From positions 1 through 64,000 of the forward strand of contig JAJTZB010000003.1 in the NCBI GenBank assembly GCA_032906765.1: a stretch of DNA of 64,000 nt. Direction: 5' to 3'. Origin of the DNA: Nitrososphaerales archaeon. GTDB lineage: Archaea; Thermoproteota; Nitrososphaeria; Nitrososphaerales; Gagatemarchaeaceae. Shown here one piece after another: positions 41,334 through 48,770 of the stretch; position 1 is the stretch's first letter; each line of letters begins with the position of its first letter. Under the pieces are notes generated by a model, which saw nothing but the letters and a program-made list of their open reading frames with translations, did not search any database and was not told where the DNA came from. A program made the translations under genes and the position numbers.

Positions 41334-41504
41334 ATGCAGAAATTCGTTGACGCCAAGCCTTTGAAGAGGCTCGCTTCAGAGCTTCTCGGCAGCAACTCGA
41401 TGCTGAGGCGCGTCCTACTCAGCGAAAATGATGTGATGCCCGCGACAGAGTTCGTGGCGGCGCTTCGAATCTATCTGTTCCTGCTGAGGGAGGAGTTCAA
41501 ATGA
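41334..41504 (+). CDS. Small basic helical protein, unknown
   Basis: This 56-residue frame reads MQKFVDAKPLKRLASELL and ends AALRIYLFLLREEFK. It is rich in leucine, arginine and lysine, probably two helices. The stop overlaps the ATG of the next gene (ATGA), which supports it as real although it is short. Confidence 0.55.
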   Translation: MQKFVDAKPLKRLASELLGSNSMLRRVLLSENDVMPATEFVAALRIYLFLLREEFK

Positions 41505-41788
41505 ACGTATCTACTTTCACGAAGTGGCAGAGGTACAAGCTCATCGCCATTCTGGCCTCTTTCACATTCCTCCTTCTCTATACTCGACGCTTCCCACTCG
41601 ACCTGTTCGCAGTGTTCCCCGCGATTGGTGCCGCTATCCTGATCATGAGGACAAGGATACTGAGACACTTCGCCAAGACACCGATAAGGCAGGTCGCTTA
41701 CGTCTCCCTGATAGAGCCCGTCTATCACTACTACACCGTCAATGTCGGCGAGGACGAGAACGGTCGTCCGATAATTGGAGGAGCATAA
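41501..41788 (+). CDS. Small membrane protein, unknown
   Basis: This 95-residue protein has two hydrophobic helices (about 12-27 and 34-49, LIAILASFTFLLLY and LFAVFPAIGAAILIM) and a C-terminal soluble part with VAYVSLIEPVYHYYTVNVGED. It is coupled to both neighbours by overlap or near-contact, so it belongs to the island operon. No family is recognised. Confidence 0.6.
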   Translation: MNVSTFTKWQRYKLIAILASFTFLLLYTRRFPLDLFAVFPAIGAAILIMRTRILRHFAKTPIRQVAYVSLIEPVYHYYTVNVGEDENGRPIIGGA

Positions 41789-41791
41789 TTG

Positions 41792-42937
41792 ATGCCGGTG
41801 GACTTTTCCTCCGAGCTTTCGCTTGGAATCGTGACCCTTCTGTCGATAGCTATAGAGCGGACGAGCCGCATCTGGTTATCCTCGCTCGGGAATGCAAGGA
41901 CCGAAGCAGTCGTGGCCTCCATAGCCAAGTGGTTCCCGCCTATCCTGACTTTCGCTTTTCTGACCTCATTCATGTCCAGTGCTTTCGCGATAGATGCTGT
42001 TCCCTGGTTGCTGATAGTCCCGCTCGCAGCTGCGCTGGTCCTCATCTACGTCGAAACTAGGAGCGATGGTAGACCGGCACCCGCAAGTCGGAATTTCAAT
42101 GCCCCCGAAGGCGTGGTCAATGATCACGGGAAGCCAGATCCCGGACGAAACGACTCCGAGCCAGTCAATACGCTCGACGGCAGGGCACAGACCCCAAGAG
42201 GTGAACTCAGCACGTCTGCGCAACCTGTGAAGGACATGGCAACAGGAACTTCAAAGAGCGCCGACGCCCACCCACAGCAGGCAGCAGATTTCACGCCGAG
42301 AACTGCCAAACCAGACCCTTCACACGGAGCTCGAGACCAATTGGTCAACTCAGCTACGCACGAACAGTCTGCCACATCTCCCTCCCCCGGTCAGGCAGAC
42401 GCTCCATCACGCGATGTCGTCTACGGCCTCACAGAGAATGCAAAGAGACTGCTGGAGTTCAAACCACCTAGCGGCAGGAGGGGCGGTGGGCCTCTGCACG
42501 TCAAGATGATGAAGGTGATGTACTACTTCTACTTGGAGAAGGGCTGGTATGTCAACGTCGACGAAGGGGACGAGAAGGAGCAGAGGCCTGACTTCGAGGT
42601 CTGGGAGCCACTTGTCCACCTGAAGAGGCTTGAGGACGGAACCGTCAGGGAGGAATGGGATACTAAGGAGTGGGACCCGAAGCCCTTCCACGTCGAGTTC
42701 GAGACGACTCCCCGCAAGTCCAAGTCCTCCGTCATCGAGAACTACGAGAAGGCGTGGAGGCTCCAGAGGTACGTAGTCTTCGTAGTGCCGAGCAAACAGG
42801 ATGCCAACGACCTGAGGAAGATACTCGAGGAGATCGGGGCGTCCAAGGACACGTACGAGGTGGACGACATCTCGGACCTGCTCAGCGAGTACTCAGAACA
42901 AAGGGCGGGAGTGATAGGATATAATCAGCTTGGCTGA
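41792..42937 (+). CDS. Membrane-anchored protein with nuclease-like C-terminal domain
   Basis: The 381-residue protein has two or three membrane helices in its first 88 residues, a long disordered linker rich in Pro, Ser, Thr and Asp (about 90-205), and a compact C-terminal domain (about 210-345). That domain has MKVMYYFYLEKGWYVNVDEG, RPDFEVWEP and HVEFETTPRKSKSSVIENYEK, then a VVFVVPS strand. The D...E-x-E..K arrangement resembles restriction-endonuclease-fold domains often attached to archaeal conjugation or HerA-type ATPases. It may cut DNA at the membrane. Either TTG 41789 or ATG 41792 can start it. The stop overlaps the next gene. Confidence 0.6.
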   Translation: MPVDFSSELSLGIVTLLSIAIERTSRIWLSSLGNARTEAVVASIAKWFPPILTFAFLTSFMSSAFAIDAVPWLLIVPLAAALVLIYVETRSDGRPAPASRNFNAPEGVVNDHGKPDPGRNDSEPVNTLDGRAQTPRGELSTSAQPVKDMATGTSKSADAHPQQAADFTPRTAKPDPSHGARDQLVNSATHEQSATSPSPGQADAPSRDVVYGLTENAKRLLEFKPPSGRRGGGPLHVKMMKVMYYFYLEKGWYVNVDEGDEKEQRPDFEVWEPLVHLKRLEDGTVREEWDTKEWDPKPFHVEFETTPRKSKSSVIENYEKAWRLQRYVVFVVPSKQDANDLRKILEEIGASKDTYEVDDISDLLSEYSEQRAGVIGYNQLG

Positions 42938-43397
42938 GTTCCACAATCAGAACGTCGAACTCTGTGAGGAGCTCCTGCGTGACGATTGCGCCTCCCCTCA
43001 GGTGACGATTATCACGAATGAGAATCAATCCGTGATCTTTCTGTGGGAGTACTTCAAGGAGCAGGTGAAGCGCCCCCTCCTCCTGCTCGACTACGCCATC
43101 TCGAACGTGGAGAATTGGGAGCTTGCAGGCTTCATATGCGTTTTTGCCATCGGGCGAATGCTGAAGGACTACAGGCCAGGTGCCATCCAAGGGTTGCCGG
43201 ACAAGCGCAGGGAGATGTGGGTCCTAACGGTCTCTAAAGAGGGCAAGGAGTTGTGCACACTGAAACGAATCATTGGGGAAGGGAAGGAGATGGTCCTAGA
43301 AGAGGTGAAAGCTGGGGACGACCCGTTCCTTGCGGATGCTCGCCCCTCCCCCAAGACGCCAATGACAAGAGCAAGTAGGTGGGTGGCAGGATGGTAA
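42930..43397 (+). CDS. Unknown protein of the integrase island
   Basis: This 155-residue protein begins with TTG inside the end of the preceding gene. It is soluble, with EFHNQNVELCEELLRDDCA, VIFLWEYFKEQVKRPLLLLDY and a beta-rich region EMWVLTVSKEGKELCTLKRI. I do not recognise the family. Coupling to the nuclease-like gene suggests a shared role. Confidence 0.55.
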   Translation: MAEFHNQNVELCEELLRDDCASPQVTIITNENQSVIFLWEYFKEQVKRPLLLLDYAISNVENWELAGFICVFAIGRMLKDYRPGAIQGLPDKRREMWVLTVSKEGKELCTLKRIIGEGKEMVLEEVKAGDDPFLADARPSPKTPMTRASRWVAGW

Positions 43398-43759
43398 GAC
43401 TGACCTTCAGGGAATGGTCCCTCAGGTCAGCGATAAGGGCGTGCGTTTACGTAGGGCCAAGGTCAATACCATTGGTGAGAAAGCTCCTTCTCTTGCACAA
43501 CAGAGTATCGAAGAAGCAGCAGAGGACGGGAAGGGCGTACGTCCCATTAAGAACCTACGTAATGAGCCTCGACGACCTGAGGATCCTGAAGGAAGGACTA
43601 GACTCAATTCCAGACGAGGAGAGGCTACCATCGGACAGGAGGCTGCTCTACAACGTCGGTTTGAGGTTGAGCGCCATCGAGGCGGGAGAAGACTTGCGGA
43701 TTGCGGTCCTGAGAGACAGGAGAAAGAGAGGATTGAGGAGGCAGACATACCGTCGGTAG
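43391..43759 (+). CDS. Basic unknown protein of the integrase island
   Basis: This 122-residue protein starts MVRLTFREWSLRSAIRA, overlapping the previous stop by 7 bases. It is rich in Arg, Leu and Lys (VRKLLLLHNRVSKKQQRTGR and a very basic end DRRKRGLRRQTYRR), which suggests nucleic-acid binding. A second open frame (43414-43842) overlaps it; its low-complexity Arg/Glu composition makes it the shadow. Confidence 0.5.
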   Translation: MVRLTFREWSLRSAIRACVYVGPRSIPLVRKLLLLHNRVSKKQQRTGRAYVPLRTYVMSLDDLRILKEGLDSIPDEERLPSDRRLLYNVGLRLSAIEAGEDLRIAVLRDRRKRGLRRQTYRR

Positions 43760-43889
43760 ACCGGCAATTCAACTACGACACCTATGTGATTCGAACTCCA
43801 GGTCGAACTGCAATTGACAGGCTGGCCGGAGCAATCGCGTAACGGCAGGTTGGGCTGTTGTTGTTTGGCTTCAAGTCGAAGAAGGGAAT

Positions 43890-44138
43890 TTGAGACAAAC
43901 GAACATCACCCGACGGCAGGATAGGGTGGCTACATGCCTGAATGTGGTTGCAGTTGTCAATGTTGGGCGCAGACAGGAGATATACTATCCGCAAGACATT
44001 GGAGCGCCGCAGAACGGCCTGTGGCTCGGCTCGCGCATCTGGTCCACCCTCACCTGTCGTGCTGTCAGTCAATTTGAATGGATAGTTGCCAGAGGCAACG
44101 AAGGCAAGGCCCCAGCTGTAGTTTGGGCTTCATGTTAA
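43890..44138 (+). CDS. Possible small protein, unknown
   Basis: This 82-residue TTG-started frame contains LNVVAVVNVGRRQEIYYPQD and SQFEWIVARGNEGKAPAVV, which look more like protein than random sequence. There is no clear promoter and no family match. The frame lies between the basic-protein gene and the ATPase gene. It may be a remnant. The rest of 43760-44150 shows nothing else. Confidence 0.35.
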   Translation: MRQTNITRRQDRVATCLNVVAVVNVGRRQEIYYPQDIGAPQNGLWLGSRIWSTLTCRAVSQFEWIVARGNEGKAPAVVWASC

Positions 44139-44182
44139 CTATCGCATCTTCCTTATATGTCATTAACATGGTGTCACGTTAA
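44134..44182. promoter_or_regulatory. ATPase gene promoter with TTAAC/GTTAA inverted repeat
   Basis: TATA box TTATATG (44153-44159) is followed by TTAAC (44163-44167) and GTTAA (44178-44182), an inverted repeat with a 10-base spacer that covers the expected start of transcription. A GTTAAC palindrome lies upstream at 44134-44139. The same TTAAC motif occurs at the end of the gene. Confidence 0.55.
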
Positions 44183-44190
44183 TCATCACC

Positions 44191-45492
44191 ATGGACACGC
44201 AAACAGCCGCCCAGCAGCAGCTCACAAGGTGGCTTCTCAGCTATGAAGATGAGTTCTTCTCTCTTCTCTATTACGATGTGGATGGATTTGCCGAGAAGGC
44301 AGCTCCCAGAGTCTTTCAACACGGGCGAAGCATCTCTCTTTACGGCGTCAGGGGGATAGGCAAGACGACGGTGGCCCAAGGGATACTCGCGGCAGGGTTG
44401 CGCCTGTCAGGCAATTCCAGCTACCTGCCAGTCATGGTCTCCGTCAAGGGTTCCAGAAGCGTCAGCTCCCTTCAGGAGCTTGAGGAGAGGTTCTACCAGT
44501 CAACACTCCAAGCTCTCCTCAGTGTCGCTACGCTGAGAGAAAGGTTTGAGCGGATGAAGAAGACGGCGAGGACCTACGTGCCTTGGGTGGCCGAGAAAGC
44601 AGTTGACGCCGCAGGCCTGGTCTTCCCTCCCGCCTTTCTCGCCTCGGATGCTGTCAAGGAAGGAATCGAAAAGCTCCTCGACAGAGCAGGTTTGAGGCAG
44701 CCTGAAAAGCTAGTTCTCACGAAAGAGGTCGATAGGAGGCTCTCGATCGACCTCCTGCTCAACGGGCTGTCTGAGAAGGGCGTGGAGCCTGTATTCACGA
44801 TAGACGAGCTAGACAAGGTTCCGAGGGATGACTTGCTATCCGAGTTCTTCGACGGCAACCAGGAGTGGTTCCAGGGCAAGAGGAGTATGATCTCACTTTC
44901 ACACTCATTCGGTGAAGCGATTAAGGATTCGCTCGTAACCTCGGTGGCGAGGTTCTCTTCGGTTGAACATTACAAAGGCATCACGTCTCTCAACGAGTTG
45001 AAGGAGATATTGCGTCCCAGGCTGGTGCTCGGGCTGTCACAGGTTGCAAAGGATGAGTCAGAAGCAGAGACCATTGCTTCTGAACTCTTCTCCGAGGAAG
45101 CGCTGAAGACGATTCTGGATCTCTACGTGCCCAACACCCACCTAATGCTCGAATCCGCGTATGCAGGGCTGGAAAGAGCCAAGAAAGAGCGTGCAGAGAA
45201 AGTACTCCCGAGGCACATAGAGCCAGAAACGACCGAAGAGAGACATCGAGTTCCAACCGGCCTGGAAAGATTGATTCTGGATGAACTCAGTCGGGAAGGT
45301 AGACTTACCCCATCTGATCTATCCGAGAGGCTTGACAAGAAAGCGCCCTCGATAGTTAGGGCACTTTCCTCGATGCTCAACAGAGGTTGGGTGGGAAGGG
45401 TCGGTGAGAGAAAAAGGGCGTATTACCACATCACCCAGAAGGGCGAGGCCGCGAGAAGATCGTTAACTCGGGAGAGAGTTAATTATATATAA
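44191..45492 (+). CDS. AAA/STAND-type ATPase with C-terminal winged helix
   Basis: The 433-residue protein has Walker A in LYGVRGIGKTTVAQGIL (about 50-65) and Walker B VFTIDELDKVP (about 203-212), where DELDK recalls Orc1/Cdc6-like and STAND ATPases. A sensor-like RSMISLSHS follows. The C-terminal 75 residues form a MarR-like winged helix (LERLILDELSREGRLTPSDL, IVRALSSMLNRGWV, then a wing ending YYHITQKGE). It may start replication of the island, regulate its genes or sense invaders; I cannot choose between these. Inverted repeats with matching TTAAC ends lie at both its 5' and 3' ends, suggesting autoregulation. Confidence 0.7.
   Translation: MDTQTAAQQQLTRWLLSYEDEFFSLLYYDVDGFAEKAAPRVFQHGRSISLYGVRGIGKTTVAQGILAAGLRLSGNSSYLPVMVSVKGSRSVSSLQELEERFYQSTLQALLSVATLRERFERMKKTARTYVPWVAEKAVDAAGLVFPPAFLASDAVKEGIEKLLDRAGLRQPEKLVLTKEVDRRLSIDLLLNGLSEKGVEPVFTIDELDKVPRDDLLSEFFDGNQEWFQGKRSMISLSHSFGEAIKDSLVTSVARFSSVEHYKGITSLNELKEILRPRLVLGLSQVAKDESEAETIASELFSEEALKTILDLYVPNTHLMLESAYAGLERAKKERAEKVLPRHIEPETTEERHRVPTGLERLILDELSREGRLTPSDLSERLDKKAPSIVRALSSMLNRGWVGRVGERKRAYYHITQKGEAARRSLTRERVNYI
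45463..45492. promoter_or_regulatory. Inverted repeat and TATA box at the end of the ATPase gene
   Basis: TTAACTC (45463-45469) and GAGTTAA (45476-45482) form a perfect 7-bp inverted repeat, directly followed by TTATATATAA (45483-45492), a strong TATA box that overlaps the ATPase stop. Transcription would begin near 45515 on the plus strand, but no reading frame follows before the converging gene ends at 45722. It may drive a non-coding RNA. Confidence 0.45.
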
Positions 45493-45721
45493 GCTGAGAA
45501 GAACGCTTAACCTTGGGGCGTAGGTAGCACTCTACTCCTTACTGCGTTCCTTCAGACAACGGCGGGCTGCGGTAATCTCCCTCCTTCCAGAGCGTGTAGT
45601 AATTTCTCGCACGTTGCTGTTCTTCAGACTGACCTCAAGGGCCGTATCTCACGCGGCGCCGAGCCTAGGTACCTTGAGAGATGGAAAGCGCATCCAGCGA
45701 CATAAGGAGCATTCTCTTTCA

Positions 45722-47419
45722 TCATGGCAAAGTGGTGTTCAATGAAATACTGTAATCGGGCTCTGTCCTATTCTGGAACAAATAGTACGCAGAGTTTTGA
45801 TAAATCAATTGATAGTGCTCCGAGAGAATGGTAGAATTAGCCTGCCAGTAATTATAGAGCGCCTCGATTTCCCAGTTCGGTTGGCGAGCCCAAACAAGAT
45901 ATGTTCCGTAAACCCACGGAGACCTTTGCGACGTATTCCAGTACTGGCCAGAACCCAACACTATGAAGGATTTCAAGTCCAGGTTGCTGAGCAACATTAT
46001 TTCCGAGGCGGACCCAGAAAGGGTATAGAGTACGATGTGGCCGCCATGCACTGTGCTCCCCAGCTCGTTAGCAAGCTGAAGATCAGCTTGATTAACCGAA
46101 CTGCCGCCGAGGGGATCATTCATCGCAGTGGTCTTGCCAAAGACCAGAGGCTGCTGGACGAATGTGTAACCGAATGATGCGACTATCAATGCAGCCACAA
46201 AGCCCGATAGGATCTTGAATCCCAATTCTCTTCGTCTCGCGAAGAACATGACCAGAGCGACGGAGCAGAAGACTACGAATGGATACAGAAAAACGAGAAA
46301 TTCCCCGTTAAAAAATCCTCCTTGATACGGATATATCTCGCCGGAGCCTTCAACCATGGCGGCAAAAGTCGCGAGAACAGGCGCCAGAAGAGCAAACAAT
46401 GTCAGAACGCTGAACGTCAGCTTTCCTGTTCGCCAGCGCATTATCAGATAGACGGCGAGACCGACGAGAGCTACGGCAAGTGCTTCCATACCATACATCG
46501 AGTTCGCCACTTCGCCCATTACGCGCAGAGAGTTCAGCGGCTGCAAGAATAGGTGCGCCCTGAACGGCCTCCCCAAAGCCTGATTCTGTGCCGAATACGG
46601 TGAATCCACAAAAGCCAAGGGATCACGGAAAATCGCATAGTTCCAAAGTGCCCACGCTATCGGCCCCAGCGAGCTGTAGGCTACCGCAACGACCAAGAAG
46701 GCTCTTGTCCTGGCCTTCCAGCCCTCTTTCCTTACCACCACTAGTACGAGGAAGAGGACGAAAATCAATGCGAAAGGAAGAATCCACCCCTCGTACCGGG
46801 TGAGCGTTGCGAGTGAGATTGCGAGCGAGCACTTCAGGATGCTCCTGTACTGCTTCCACGTGTCCGTCGAGTGATACCACATCTGGAGATAATAGACCGC
46901 GAGAATGAAGAACATCACGAATGGGGCCTCGGCCATGGGTATGATGCCCATGTAGAGCACGGACGGGTTCAGAAGATAGAGTATCGACGCAAGAACGCCT
47001 GCCCTCGTGGAGTTGAACTGGAACTTCGCTATTCTAAAGAGCATGGCGTCGGTAACCGCCATCGAGAATCCGCTCACTATCGTCCCGGCCAGACCAGTGT
47101 GGAAGAGGTAGTTGTTCCAGATGAATGGCAGCATCATGATGTGATTCAATGGAAGCCACACAGTCCCGAGCTGGGCATAGCCAGGGGTGATCGAGTCGAT
47201 CACCTTGCGCGATATGACCAGGTGCGATATCGAATCACCGTAATACAGAAGGGAGTATGGATTTCTCGACAACAAGTAGAGCGCGGACACTAGAGCGATG
47301 GCGAAGCTGGCGAGGAAGATGACGAAGTCGGGTTTCCTCGCAAGCCTGGTCGAGAGATGCCTGAACTTGCTAACCGGACTTGGCTCCACCCTCTTCCTCC
47401 TCTTCGACGGAGAAGCCAT
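45722..47419 (-). CDS. GT39/PMT-like membrane glycosyltransferase
   Basis: This 565-residue protein has about 11-12 membrane helices. The first outer loop carries YYGDSISHLVISRKV, where Asp is the usual catalytic acid of polyprenol-phosphate-dependent GT-C enzymes, and a TLTRYEGWILP segment follows. A soluble C-terminal domain (about 440-565) lies outside. It would move a sugar from a lipid carrier to protein or lipid outside the cell. The frame opens at 47440; ATG 47419 is preferred. It overlaps the GT2 gene upstream and is probably in its operon. Confidence 0.75.
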   Translation of the reverse strand: MASPSKRRKRVEPSPVSKFRHLSTRLARKPDFVIFLASFAIALVSALYLLSRNPYSLLYYGDSISHLVISRKVIDSITPGYAQLGTVWLPLNHIMMLPFIWNNYLFHTGLAGTIVSGFSMAVTDAMLFRIAKFQFNSTRAGVLASILYLLNPSVLYMGIIPMAEAPFVMFFILAVYYLQMWYHSTDTWKQYRSILKCSLAISLATLTRYEGWILPFALIFVLFLVLVVVRKEGWKARTRAFLVVAVAYSSLGPIAWALWNYAIFRDPLAFVDSPYSAQNQALGRPFRAHLFLQPLNSLRVMGEVANSMYGMEALAVALVGLAVYLIMRWRTGKLTFSVLTLFALLAPVLATFAAMVEGSGEIYPYQGGFFNGEFLVFLYPFVVFCSVALVMFFARRRELGFKILSGFVAALIVASFGYTFVQQPLVFGKTTAMNDPLGGSSVNQADLQLANELGSTVHGGHIVLYTLSGSASEIMLLSNLDLKSFIVLGSGQYWNTSQRSPWVYGTYLVWARQPNWEIEALYNYWQANSTILSEHYQLIYQNSAYYLFQNRTEPDYSISLNTTLP

Positions 47420-48770
47420 GCGGAGTCTTGTGCCAGACATTCGGTTTCACGATGAGTTCGGCGATCGCGATTATCGAAGCCAGAGCGTGCAGCATCTGGT
47501 AGAGAGGCGTGAAGATCGCATACTTCACCTTCCTCAGCGAATTCTCGCTTCCTTCTCTGAAGAGAGCCTCTACCGAGATGGTCGAGGAATACAGGATTCC
47601 GAATATGAAGCCGCCTGTCAGTATGTAGAGAGCGTAGGGGTTGTACTCGAACGCCGCCTGAACCCAGCCCGCCACAGGTTGCAGCGGAAGGCCAAACCAG
47701 TTGGCCCAGTAAACAACGAAGAACACCCAGCCCACCACGGAGACCGCCGAGATGACGGGGTAGAACAGGAGCAAGAAGCCATAGAACGTGGATTTCAGCC
47801 CGACGCTCCTCACCAAGCTTACGGGGTGCCTGAAGTGCTTCACGAGCGTGTAGAGGAAGCCCTTGTTCCACCTGACCCTCTGCCGTATCCAGTAGTAGAG
47901 CTTCGGCGGCGCCTCTTCCCAGGTGACCGTGTTGATTGGGACGGTCAGGTAGCCTTTTTTGGCGAGGCGTATTCCCAGATCGGCGTCCTCGGTGACGTTG
48001 TAAGCGTCCCACCCCTGAAGTTCCCTCAGAACCTCTGTCCTGAAGAAGTTGCTCGTGCCTCCCAGCGGTATCATTACTTTCATCGCCTTGAATTCGGGGA
48101 GCATTGCAAGGAAGTGCTGCGTGTACTCGACGGAGAAGAACTTCGTCAACAGAGACTGGTCCGGGTTGTAGTATGAGAGGCGCGCCTGAACGCACGCGAC
48201 ATCTGGATGTTCAATCATGTACGCAGCAACCTTTCTCAGTTGGTTTGGGTCAGGTCTGTCCTCGGCATCGTAGATTGTTATTATCTCGCCCTTCGCGTTC
48301 GCGAGCCCCATGTTCAGGGCGTTTGGCTTCGTCCTCACGCCCCTGTAGACGTAATCTATCTCAACGGTCGGGCCATTCTGGACCTTTATCCTTCTCGGTA
48401 TCCCGTACTTGTCGTAATCGATACCGCCGACTCTCGCGGCTGGGAGGTCAAGTATTACGTTGATGGTCTCCCTGTCGTCATGCTCGACCAAGAACCGGAC
48501 GTCCAGCTTTTCCTTCGGGTACTTGCTGCCCAGAATGCTCCCTATCAGGAAGGGCAGTGTCTTCTTCTCCCTGTATAGGGGAAGGAGTATCGATATGACA
48601 GGCAATTTCGAGTCGGGTACTGCCTGTGCTTTGACGTCGGAAACCTCCGCAATCTGCGAGTCTTTGCGGAGGACCCTCATTGCGACGTACAGCAAGCCGG
48701 CATCGTTGAACGAGAAGAGGCCTGTTGCGAGGGCGACATAGACCAGGATCGCGGCTGCTGGGTCGCTCAT
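47370..48770 (-). CDS. GT2 processive membrane glycosyltransferase (cellulose synthase-like)
   Basis: The 466-residue protein has an N-terminal membrane helix, a GT2 domain with ISILLPLYREKKTLPFLIGS, TIYDAEDRPDPNQL (DxD-type), VTEDADLGIRLAKKG and IRQRVRWNKGFLYT (QxxRW), then four C-terminal membrane helices. These are the marks of BcsA/hyaluronan-synthase-like enzymes that extend and export a polysaccharide or make a lipid-linked sugar. It follows the zinc-ribbon gene with an ATGA overlap. Product unknown. Confidence 0.85.
   Translation of the reverse strand: MSDPAAAILVYVALATGLFSFNDAGLLYVAMRVLRKDSQIAEVSDVKAQAVPDSKLPVISILLPLYREKKTLPFLIGSILGSKYPKEKLDVRFLVEHDDRETINVILDLPAARVGGIDYDKYGIPRRIKVQNGPTVEIDYVYRGVRTKPNALNMGLANAKGEIITIYDAEDRPDPNQLRKVAAYMIEHPDVACVQARLSYYNPDQSLLTKFFSVEYTQHFLAMLPEFKAMKVMIPLGGTSNFFRTEVLRELQGWDAYNVTEDADLGIRLAKKGYLTVPINTVTWEEAPPKLYYWIRQRVRWNKGFLYTLVKHFRHPVSLVRSVGLKSTFYGFLLLFYPVISAVSVVGWVFFVVYWANWFGLPLQPVAGWVQAAFEYNPYALYILTGGFIFGILYSSTISVEALFREGSENSLRKVKYAIFTPLYQMLHALASIIAIAELIVKPNVWHKTPHGFSVEEEEEGGAKSG

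Noticed and set aside
43414-43842. 142-codon frame overlapping the basic island gene
   Set aside because: Arg/Glu-rich low-complexity translation; the other frame starts exactly at the preceding stop and looks like a folded protein.
47298-48176. 292-codon plus-strand frame over the GT2 gene
   Set aside because: The GT2 motifs (DAEDRPD, TEDAD, QRVRW) on the other strand are decisive; this frame has none.
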